Of a stretch of 64,000 nucleotides of DNA, positions 57,744-64,000 are shown one piece after another. The stretch spans positions 4,650,001 to 4,714,000 of the forward strand of contig NZ_CP014571.1 of NCBI RefSeq assembly GCF_017357425.1, given 5' to 3'. The notes under the pieces are model-generated. The model saw only the letters and a program-made list of their open reading frames with translations. It was not told the origin of the DNA and made no database searches. The first letter of the stretch is position 1. Every line of letters starts with the position of its first letter. The translations under genes were made by a program, and so were the position numbers. The stretch comes from Arthrobacter sp. D5-1 (lineage in GTDB: Bacteria; Actinomycetota; Actinomycetes; Actinomycetales; Micrococcaceae).

Positions 57744-58355
57744 AATACCTGCCAACAGCTGTTCGAACGGCAGTGATTCAAGGGCGTCGGGCTTGCGGTT
57801 CGGCTGCGGGCCGCTGAGCAACTGCACCAGTTCTCCCGCAGCGCGGTCCACGCGCGCCGAAAGGGGCGAGCCGCCGTCGTCGGTGTTTCCCCAGTCCTGG
57901 GGTCCCGCGAACACGCCCGTAGCGGCAATCCTGGTGCGCAAGTAGGTGAACAGTGGGCGCATAGCGTAATCGAGGACCATCTGGTGGCGATCGGTGCCGC
58001 CTGTGGCGCCGAGCAGAACAGCCTTGCCATCCAGCGACTTCGGGTCCAGCACGTCGATGAACGACTTGAACAAACCACTGTAGGAGGCGCTGAAGACGGG
58101 GCTGACGGCGATGATGGCGTCGGAATCATCGACGCCGGCAATCACCTCAGCGAGGCGTGGCGCGGCATAGCCGGTGACGAAGTTGTTGGCGATATCCACG
58201 GCAAGGTCACGCAGTTCAACGGTGTCGATCTTCACGTCATACCCTGCAGCCCGCAACTGTCGCTCGGCGGAGGCGGCCAGCTGATCGGCCAGCAGGCGGC
58301 TCGACGACGGGACACCGAGTCCGGCGGAAAGGACGGTGATGCGGCGGGTTTCCAT
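57729..58355 (-). CDS. NAD(P)H-dependent FMN reductase family protein
   Basis: 208 residues with a flavodoxin-like fold: VLSAGLGVPSSSRLLADQLA (phosphate loop), ADSDAIIAVSPVFSAS-like region and LDPKSLDGKAVLLGATGG. It likely reduces FMN or a quinone-type acceptor with NAD(P)H in the cytoplasm, and resembles the CE1759/MsuE-type group. AGGAGAATGCC precedes ATG 58355. A palindrome (58385-58404) lies 30 bases upstream and may be its operator. Its end overlaps that of mepB. Confidence 0.85.
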   Translation of the reverse strand: METRRITVLSAGLGVPSSSRLLADQLAASAERQLRAAGYDVKIDTVELRDLAVDIANNFVTGYAAPRLAEVIAGVDDSDAIIAVSPVFSASYSGLFKSFIDVLDPKSLDGKAVLLGATGGTDRHQMVLDYAMRPLFTYLRTRIAATGVFAGPQDWGNTDDGGSPLSARVDRAAGELVQLLSGPQPNRKPDALESLPFEQLLAGISAGR

Positions 58356-58384
58356 GGCATTCTCCTGTTGCTTGTTCATCCAGC

Positions 58385-58404
58385 TTACATGCGTTTGCAT
58401 CTAA
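58385..58404. promoter_or_regulatory. Palindrome upstream of the FMN reductase gene
   Basis: TTACATGCGTTTGCATCTAA is an imperfect 20-bp palindrome (TTAnATGC-GTTT-GCATnTAA) in an A/T-richer patch just upstream of the gene start, the kind of site bound by MarR or HxlR redox regulators. Inferred. Confidence 0.45.
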
Positions 58405-58446
58405 ATCAATGAACAGGCGCATGCCCGAAACTATTCCCGGGAGGCC

Positions 58447-59406
58447 CTAGCCGCCCTCGATCCCCGTCAGGAACGCAACCGTGGCCGCCGTAATCTGCCC
58501 CTGGGCAACGTCGCGACCCACGCCGGGTTCGCCGTCGCCGGGCTGCGGCCCGTAGTCCCCGAAGAACGCATGGTTACCGCCCTGGACTTCCACAAAGGCG
58601 GCGTCACGGGGCAGCAGCTCGCGGGAGGCGTCGATCTTCCCAGGCGTACTGAGTCCGTCTTCGGAGCCCGAGATGGACAGGACCCTCAGCCCCGTGCGGT
58701 CGCACATGGAGTCCAGCGGGTAGGAGGCGTAGAGCAGCAGGCCGTCCACGTCCTGGTTGGACAGGGCAAATGAACCCGCGCTGACCCCGCCCAGCGAATG
58801 ACCTCCAACAGTCCACGTGGAGATTTCCGGATGGGCAACCATGGCGCCACGGGCCTGGTTTCCGTCCAACAAGCTGAGATTGAGGGGCGTCTTGAGGATC
58901 ACCACCAGGACCCCGGCATCCACTGCCGGCTTGAGGATGTCCACATACGCCCGAGCCTCTACGCGGGCGCCGGGGTAAAAGACGAGCCCCTTGGTGGCCG
59001 GCGCCCCTTCGGGCCTCATGACAATCGCCGTCAGCTCGTCAGCCACCGAGGCCTTGGGAGACGATCCCGTCGCTACGGCGCCCTGCTGGTAGGCGAAGGG
59101 ATTCAGCCAAACGAGCATGGCCACCAAGGCCAGCACAGCCACGCGCCCGGCCCACGCGCCTGCAGCCCTTAGTGCCGAACGCTTGCGGGACGCGCGGCGG
59201 CGGCGCCACAGCAGAACAGCCCAAAGAAGTCCGACGACGACGGCAGTCACCAACAGCGCGGGCAGCAACGGGTGTCCGCGCAGGACAGCGGGATTCCCGA
59301 GCAACATCCACAGGGGCACCAAAACCAAGGCGCCAACACACAGGACAGAGGCCCAAAAGAGCGCCGGCCTGCGTGTGGCGGGTGGGACTTTAAGGGAGGT
59401 GGTCAT
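58447..59406 (-). CDS. Membrane-anchored alpha/beta hydrolase
   Basis: 319 residues: three N-terminal hydrophobic segments (FWASVLCVGALVLVPLWMLL, PALLVTAVVVGLLWAVLLW, VAVLALVAMLVWLNPFAY), then an alpha/beta hydrolase domain facing outside with GLVFYPGARVEARAYVDILK, nucleophile Ser in GGHSLGGVSAG, acid in SISGSEDGLS and His in GGNHAFFGDYG. The family has no fixed substrate. TATTAT six bases before the ATG suggests a leaderless message. Confidence 0.82.
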   Translation of the reverse strand: MTTSLKVPPATRRPALFWASVLCVGALVLVPLWMLLGNPAVLRGHPLLPALLVTAVVVGLLWAVLLWRRRRASRKRSALRAAGAWAGRVAVLALVAMLVWLNPFAYQQGAVATGSSPKASVADELTAIVMRPEGAPATKGLVFYPGARVEARAYVDILKPAVDAGVLVVILKTPLNLSLLDGNQARGAMVAHPEISTWTVGGHSLGGVSAGSFALSNQDVDGLLLYASYPLDSMCDRTGLRVLSISGSEDGLSTPGKIDASRELLPRDAAFVEVQGGNHAFFGDYGPQPGDGEPGVGRDVAQGQITAATVAFLTGIEGG

Positions 59407-59462
59407 ACTCCAATAATAGTTCCATCATGGAGATACTTTGAACTTTTCCAGGAACCGGACGA

Positions 59463-60539
59463 TCAGCGCCGCGGGGCGTGGGTGGACAGGAAAGCGAACG
59501 TCTTGTCCCGCGCCTCCCTCGCCTCATCGAAGTTCAGGTGGAACTGGTACTCATGCGGCAGCTCCGGCTCATGGGTGGCTGGCCAGAACAGCTCGGTCAC
59601 CGGAACGCCGGCATCCTTGAGGCGGTTGCTGTAGGGCACGGACTGGAGCCATGTGAGCCCGTCACCGTTGCCCCCGCTGATGAACGTAGGCGGGAAGTCG
59701 TCGGTGACGAAGTCGATAGTGGACATGGTGGCCCCGGCGTAGGTCGCGGACCAGTCCTTGGTGCCTGTGTAGGCCCAAAGGGAGGTCTTGAACCCCCAGG
59801 CAACGATGCCGTTGAGGTCAGCCATGGCCCGGAGATCGTACACACCGCAATGGAGGATGGTGGCGGCCAACTCCGACTTCTGGAGGGCAGGCTGGATCCC
59901 CATCAGATTGGCGTACTCGGGGTTTACGGTGAGCGTGGTCATCTGGCTGGCAAGCTGGGCCCCGGCAGAGTCACCGGCGAGCACAATGCGGCTGGTGTCC
60001 ACATTCAGTTCGGCCGCATGGTCCTTGATGTAGGCGAGGGCGTCGTTGATGTCACGCACGGCAGTGGGATAGGTGGCTTCGGGAGCGATCGGATAGCTCA
60101 TGCCGATGGTGGTGTAACCCTCGGCGGCGATGATCTGGAGATACGGATTCACGTCGCGCTGCGCTCCGGAAATCCAGGCACCCCCATGAATCCACACCAC
60201 GGTCGGCAGCGGCGCGGTGGTCCCTTCCGGGCTGAAAACATCAAAGGTGGACCCGGGCTTGTACACCACGCCGGCCTGGGATTGCAGAGGCGTATCCGGC
60301 ACGTAAGGGGTCATCTCATCAATGGTCGCCTGCGCCCCACGCTCAAAAACACTGCGGATCAGCATCGCGGACGGCCACGGGGTAGCCGACAGTGCCAGAA
60401 GGACGATCAGGACCAGCAGAATCGCAACGTCCAGCTTCTTCAGCCGCGATGACCGTACCCGCGGAGGCCGCGAACGTGGTCCCGCTCCTGCTGATCGGCT
60501 CTCATCTGTACTTCTTTGGATCGATTCCAACGGTCCCAT
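59463..60539 (-). CDS. Membrane-anchored HSL-type esterase/lipase
   Basis: 358 residues. After a basic N-terminus (RSRPPRVRSSRLKK) comes one membrane helix (VAILLVLIVLLALSATPWPS), then a hormone-sensitive-lipase-type domain: oxyanion VVWIHGGAWISG, nucleophile Ser in VLAGDSAGAQLA, Asp near ISGGNGDGL, His in PATHEPELPHEYQF. It acts on ester substrates outside the cell. GGGGGAG precedes ATG 60539; an earlier GTG is less likely. It lies next to another membrane hydrolase on the same strand. Confidence 0.85.
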   Translation of the reverse strand: MGPLESIQRSTDESRSAGAGPRSRPPRVRSSRLKKLDVAILLVLIVLLALSATPWPSAMLIRSVFERGAQATIDEMTPYVPDTPLQSQAGVVYKPGSTFDVFSPEGTTAPLPTVVWIHGGAWISGAQRDVNPYLQIIAAEGYTTIGMSYPIAPEATYPTAVRDINDALAYIKDHAAELNVDTSRIVLAGDSAGAQLASQMTTLTVNPEYANLMGIQPALQKSELAATILHCGVYDLRAMADLNGIVAWGFKTSLWAYTGTKDWSATYAGATMSTIDFVTDDFPPTFISGGNGDGLTWLQSVPYSNRLKDAGVPVTELFWPATHEPELPHEYQFHLNFDEAREARDKTFAFLSTHAPRR

Positions 60540-60602
60540 CACACACTCCCCCGGTCGGTGCACCTGTGGACCATGCTAAGGCCGCCGCGGCGTTTGCCGA
60601 CG

Positions 60603-61115
60603 TCAGCCCTGCGGCCGTGCCGCCGACAGCAGCACTCCTTCGCCGCCGTCGAACGCTACGGTGTGAAAACGGGCGCCCCGCGCGGCCTCCCAAAATCCCC
60701 ATCTTCGGTGCAACGCCAGAGACGCCTCATTGCGCGCATTGACCACATACCAGGCGAACTCCGCCCGCTCCCACATCCAGTGGAGACGGGCCTCAGTCAG
60801 CTGCGCCGCCAGGCCCATCCGCCGGAATTCAGGCCGCACGGTGACGCCCCCCAGGTAATGCCCGGCCGGCGCGGGGCCGTCCGCGTAGTCCCAGTAATGC
60901 GTTTTCGCCCAACCCACGACGCCGGACCCACCTTCCGCGGTGGTGTCATCACGCGCTTCGGCCACCACGACGAGACGGGTGGGGTCGGCGACCGCGGCGA
61001 GGATGCCATCAGCAAATCGCTCAGTCTCACTGAGAGATGTCCGCCCAGCTGCGATGTCCGCGGCGAGGATGCCATGTACATCGGCTGGGCGGGCTGTCCG
61101 GATAGTGAAGTACAC
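60603..61115 (-). CDS. GNAT family N-acetyltransferase
   Basis: 170 residues with the GNAT core GGVTVRPEFRRMGLAAQLTE and a late NARNEASLALHRRWGF, giving the PAT-like group that acetylates small amines. The start is GTG 61115, six bases after TAGACT, fitting a leaderless message. It is divergent from the CoA-transferase operon. Confidence 0.85.
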   Translation of the reverse strand: MYFTIRTARPADVHGILAADIAAGRTSLSETERFADGILAAVADPTRLVVVAEARDDTTAEGGSGVVGWAKTHYWDYADGPAPAGHYLGGVTVRPEFRRMGLAAQLTEARLHWMWERAEFAWYVVNARNEASLALHRRWGFWEAARGARFHTVAFDGGEGVLLSAARPQG

Positions 61116-61201
61116 CGGCTTAGTCTATTTGAGCAAAAGACTTTCATTATGAGTTGCAGCCCATAATATGGGATAGGCGACGCCCCGCACTAAGGAAGCC
61201 C

Positions 61202-62452
61202 ATGACACATCACACCATCGCCCCACTGGACGGCGTCCGGGTCCTGGAACTCGGCAACTACATTGCCGCACCCACGGCAGGCAGGCTGCTGGCCGACTTC
61301 GGAGCCGAGGTCATCAAGGTGGAGCGGCCCGGCACCGGCGACGAGCTGCGTAACTGGCGCCTGCACAAGGGCACCACGTCCATGCTCTACCGCACACTGA
61401 ACCGCAACAAGAAGTCCGTGGTCCTGGATCTCCGCACCGACGCGGGCAAGCAGGCCGTGCTGGAGCTGGTGGCCAAGTGCGACATTCTCCTGGAAAACTT
61501 CCGGCCCGGCACCTTGGAAAAGTGGGGCCTGGGACCGGAGGTCCTCAACCAGGCCAACCCGAAGCTGATCGTCACGCGCGTTTCTGCCTTCGGGCAGACG
61601 GGGCCGCTGTCCGAGCGGCCCGGTTTTGCCGCCGTCGCCGAAGCGTACGGCGGGTTCCGCAACCTGGTGGGCGACCCGGACCGCGCTCCCGTTCGTGTTG
61701 GTGTCTCGATCGGCGACTCGATCGCGGGCCTGTACGCCGCCTTCGGCTCCGTGATGAGCCTGTACCAGCGTGAAGCACGACGCCGGGACTCGGCCGGTGG
61801 CGTTCCGCTCACCGAGCGCATCATCGACGTTGCGCTGAATGAGGCAATGTTCTCGATGATGGAATCGTTGATCCCTGACTATCAGGCTTACGGCGTGGAC
61901 CGTCAGCGTGTGGGCGGCCGGATGGAGGGCATTGCTCCCTCCAACGCGTACGTGTGCAAGGACGGCGCGAGCATTGTGGTGGCAGGCAACGGTGACTCCA
62001 TTTTTCAGCGGTATATGCAGACCATCGGTCGCCCTGATCTCGCCGAAGACCCTTCGCTGCAAACAAATGCCGGGCGCTGGGCCCAGCGAGAGGAGCTTGA
62101 CCAGGCCATCGGCGAGTGGGCAGCTGCGCTTTCCGGTGCTGAGGCGCTGGCGGCCCTCGAGGCCGCAGGAGTTCCGGCCGGACCGATCTATACCGCCGCG
62201 GACATCAGCACGGATACCCAGTATGCGGCCCGCAACATGATCCAGAAGTTCGACGTGTCCACCGGCGAGGAAATTCTTCCGGGGGTGGGCTTCCCGGGCA
62301 TCGTTCCGGTGATCGGGGACCAGTCCCTGCCCATCAGAAACCTCGGCCCGGACCTGGGCGAAAACACACAGGAAATCCTTGGCGGATTCCTGAAAATGGA
62401 TGCCGCGCAGATCAGTGCGGCCTCCGGCCGCGAGGAGGCCCTCCGACCATGA
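61202..62452 (+). CDS. CaiB/BaiF family (class III) CoA-transferase
   Basis: 416 residues: GVRVLELGNYIAAPTAGRLL, DFGAEVIKVERPGTGDELR, NKKSVVLDLRTDAGKQ, DILLENFRPGTLEKWGLGPE, the catalytic Asp region VGVSIGDSIAGLYAAFG, and a C-terminal helical domain. It moves CoA between carboxylic acids. The next gene, overlapping by ATGA, encodes an HMG-CoA-lyase-type enzyme. The pair suggests activation of 3-hydroxy-3-methylglutarate or citramalate followed by cleavage. AAGGAAGCCC precedes ATG 61202. Confidence 0.9.
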   Translation: MTHHTIAPLDGVRVLELGNYIAAPTAGRLLADFGAEVIKVERPGTGDELRNWRLHKGTTSMLYRTLNRNKKSVVLDLRTDAGKQAVLELVAKCDILLENFRPGTLEKWGLGPEVLNQANPKLIVTRVSAFGQTGPLSERPGFAAVAEAYGGFRNLVGDPDRAPVRVGVSIGDSIAGLYAAFGSVMSLYQREARRRDSAGGVPLTERIIDVALNEAMFSMMESLIPDYQAYGVDRQRVGGRMEGIAPSNAYVCKDGASIVVAGNGDSIFQRYMQTIGRPDLAEDPSLQTNAGRWAQREELDQAIGEWAAALSGAEALAALEAAGVPAGPIYTAADISTDTQYAARNMIQKFDVSTGEEILPGVGFPGIVPVIGDQSLPIRNLGPDLGENTQEILGGFLKMDAAQISAASGREEALRP

Positions 62453-63399
62453 ACAACTTCGAAAGCCCCCTGGCCACCACGCTGGGCAACGCCATTCTTC
62501 GGGACGTCACGCTGCGCGACGGGCTCCAGCTTACCGGGAAGATCCTGCCCACCGAACGGAAGATCGAGACGGTGCGGGAACTGCTGCGGCTGGGAGTGCC
62601 CGCCATTGAGCTGGGTTCCATGGCCCGCGCAGATTTGGTCCCCACCATGGCCAACACACTTGACGTGGTCCGGGCCCTCACCCCCGAGGAACTGGAGAAG
62701 TGCTGGATCTGGGTGGCCACCCCCGGTCACGTCGCGAAAGCATCAGCCGCCGGAGCAAGGAACTTCCAGTACTGCTTGTCGGCCTCCGACTCGCACAACA
62801 AGGCCAATATTGGGCGGACCACTGATGAGAGCTTGGCCGCACTTCCCGAAGCCGTTGAGTACGCGCGGGCGGTGGCTGGCCAGATCCAACTGTGCATTGC
62901 CACCTCCTTCACCTGCCCGTTCGAGGGTTACGTTCCCGAAGAGCGCGTTCTCTCCATCGCCAATGATCCGCGGGCTGAAGGCACCACGGACATAGTCATC
63001 TGCGACACCTTGGGGCAAGCCGTGCCCGCGCAGGTCTCCCGGCTCATCACCCGGGTTCGGGACGAGTCACCTGCACGCAGGATCGTCTATCACGGCCACG
63101 ACACCTGGGGCTTGGGTGTAGCAAACACGCTTGCCGCTCTTCAGGCCGGAGCCGCCATGGTGGACGGCGCCCTTGGTGGACTGGGCGGCTGCCCTTTCGC
63201 ACCCGGCGCCAGTGGCAATACGTCCAGTGAAGACATTCTCTTTGCGACCCGCCCTGAGTGGTTGGGTCCGGACGTCTTCGGGGAACTTGTGGTGCTTTCG
63301 GAGAAACTCCTGGCCGAGTTGGGTGAACCGAACCGCTCCAAGGCAGCCCAGGGAGCGCGGTCCAAGGCTGAGGCTTTTGACTGGGTCAGGCCAGCCTAG
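62449..63399 (+). CDS. HMG-CoA lyase-like (HMGL) aldolase
   Basis: 316 residues, a DRE-TIM aldolase with LRDVTLRDGLQ at the start, VPAIELGSMARADLVPTMAN, VYHGHDTWGLGVAN (metal His ligands) and the HMG-CoA-lyase-type signature GALGGLGGCPFAPGASGN, which contains the mobile-loop Cys. Such lyases cleave HMG-CoA to acetoacetate and acetyl-CoA, or related hydroxyacyl-CoAs such as citramalyl-CoA. Translationally coupled to the CoA-transferase. Its stop codon overlaps that of the convergent SRPBCC gene. Confidence 0.85.
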   Translation: MNNFESPLATTLGNAILRDVTLRDGLQLTGKILPTERKIETVRELLRLGVPAIELGSMARADLVPTMANTLDVVRALTPEELEKCWIWVATPGHVAKASAAGARNFQYCLSASDSHNKANIGRTTDESLAALPEAVEYARAVAGQIQLCIATSFTCPFEGYVPEERVLSIANDPRAEGTTDIVICDTLGQAVPAQVSRLITRVRDESPARRIVYHGHDTWGLGVANTLAALQAGAAMVDGALGGLGGCPFAPGASGNTSSEDILFATRPEWLGPDVFGELVVLSEKLLAELGEPNRSKAAQGARSKAEAFDWVRPA

Positions 63400-63845
63400 C
63401 TCTTCTTGCCCGCTCCGCCCGCAGCCATAAGTTCCAGACGCTTGAGCGTCTCGCGGTTCCGCACTCCTATCACGGGGTCCCGCAGTGCCTTGGGTATCAA
63501 TTTTCCCGGGCCGCGGACGGCGTCTTCTGCAATGGACACCCGGCACTGGGAACCGCCAAGGTCTTCCAAGGTGATCAGGATTCTGGCTTCGCCCAGAGGC
63601 CATCCTCTCGCGAGGATTTCCAGCTTTCTGCCAGGTTCCACAGCAGTGACCCTGCTGCTGTCATCGATGAGGAAGGGCCAAGACCCAACGGAATGATGCA
63701 GCTTGGAACCCACCTGCGGCCACTGATCGTCGACGGCGCGGATCCGTGAAGCACCCACCACCCAGCCGGGATAGAGCCACCCGTCCTCGATGACGTCCCA
63801 GACGTCGGCGGCGGGGGATCTGAACAACTGCGTCACGGTGGACAT
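63396..63845 (-). CDS. SRPBCC (polyketide cyclase/START-like) family protein
   Basis: 149 residues, an SRPBCC barrel: VTQLFRSPAADVWDVIEDGW, YPGWVVGASRIRAV, KLHHSVGSWPF, RKLEILARGWPLGEARILIT, VSIAEDAVRGPGKLIP. These hold hydrophobic ligands and are functionally diverse. AAAGGG before the ATG gives a ribosome site. A 12-bp palindrome (63891-63902) lies about 45 bases upstream. Its stop and that of the convergent lyase overlap. Confidence 0.85.
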   Translation of the reverse strand: MSTVTQLFRSPAADVWDVIEDGWLYPGWVVGASRIRAVDDQWPQVGSKLHHSVGSWPFLIDDSSRVTAVEPGRKLEILARGWPLGEARILITLEDLGGSQCRVSIAEDAVRGPGKLIPKALRDPVIGVRNRETLKRLELMAAGGAGKKS

Positions 63846-63890
63846 GTGGACCCTTTCTCAGCAGATACGGCCACGGCAATGACACTAAGC

Positions 63891-63902
63891 TAAGCATGCT
63901 TA
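63891..63902. promoter_or_regulatory. 12-bp palindrome upstream of the SRPBCC gene
   Basis: TAAGCATGCTTA is an exact palindrome next to a second TAAGC (63885-63890). It could be an operator or a -10/hairpin element; nothing decides between them. Confidence 0.35.
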
Positions 63903-63930
63903 TGGATTGGCCGCCATAGGCCGCTCCCGG

Positions 63931-64000
63931 TCACGGCTGTGGCTTGCTGGCCTTGCCGTCCAGCCAGAGCATGTCCGACTCGTCCCGGTGCGTGCCGTCC
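63931..64000 (-). CDS. C-terminal end of a gene cut by the window edge
   Basis: The minus strand is open from the window edge to a TGA at 63931, reading DGTHRDESDMLWLDGKASKP and two more residues. Codon use is GC-rich and protein-like. Too short to assign a family. Confidence 0.5.
   Translation of the reverse strand, partial: DGTHRDESDMLWLDGKASKPQP

Noticed and set aside
1..64000. CRISPR arrays, tRNA or rRNA genes, prophage
   Set aside because: No regularly spaced repeats, no cloverleaf with CCA-type ends, no rRNA conserved segments and no phage structural genes were seen on reading both strands.

Overview
The window looks like chromosome from a high-GC Gram-positive soil bacterium, most likely an Arthrobacter/Paenarthrobacter-type member of the Micrococcaceae. 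This is inferred from GC-rich codon use, the gene families present (PPK2, MHS transporters, CGNR and ANTAR regulators, NamZ/NagZ, an orphan WXG100 protein) and many apparently leaderless genes with a TAnnnT box 6-8 bases before the start codon. I found no rRNA, tRNA, CRISPR array or prophage. The only mobile element is one intact IS481-type insertion.

Layout. 1-6136: end of a universal stress protein gene, a DPM1-like glycosyltransferase flanked by two copies of a palindromic repeat, an LssY_C membrane protein, an NAD-dependent epimerase, a GAF-ANTAR regulator and a TetR regulator with twin operator-like sites. 6348-13734: a GH13 enzyme, an ECF sigma/anti-sigma pair, PPK2, a two-gene unit of unknown function controlled by an apparently autoregulated leaderless promoter, and an acetyltransferase. 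12844-17287: a MurR/RpiR regulator divergent from namZ-nagZ, a muropeptide (MurNAc/GlcNAc) scavenging set. 18360-26948: a galactan-use locus with a LacI regulator, an ABC importer, a GH42 beta-galactosidase and a secreted GH53 galactanase. 27907-32873: a large secreted beta-propeller/VCBS protein, then the copper operon csoR-copZ-copA. 32899-44509: small genes and transporters, including a MATE exporter whose divergent promoter region holds the IS, an orphan AztD-like protein with a Zur-like box, a thioesterase, a decayed histidine kinase and a VOC protein.

44698-52855 is the most coherent accessory locus. A FadR-type regulator, a split transketolase and an MHS transporter lie on the minus strand. 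Divergent from them is an operon of TIM-barrel isomerase, SDR dehydrogenase, Dak-type kinase and RpiB-type isomerase. Large TGTCAACAGTCAAC-type repeats in the shared promoter tie the two arms together. The enzyme set fits oxidation of a polyol to a ketose, its phosphorylation and isomerisation to an aldose phosphate such as erythrose 4-phosphate, and entry into the pentose phosphate pathway through the dedicated transketolase. Tetritols are the best guess and apiose-like sugars an alternative.

52929-64000: a lipoprotein, the replicative helicase dnaB (TTG start), a 588-base gap with eight DnaA-box-like sequences, two small membrane-anchored proteins with L7/L12-C-terminal-like segments, a zf-TFIIB protein, MepB-like and FMN-reductase genes with overlapping ends, two alpha/beta hydrolases, an acetyltransferase, a CoA-transferase/HMG-CoA-lyase-type pair, an SRPBCC protein and the cut end of one more gene.
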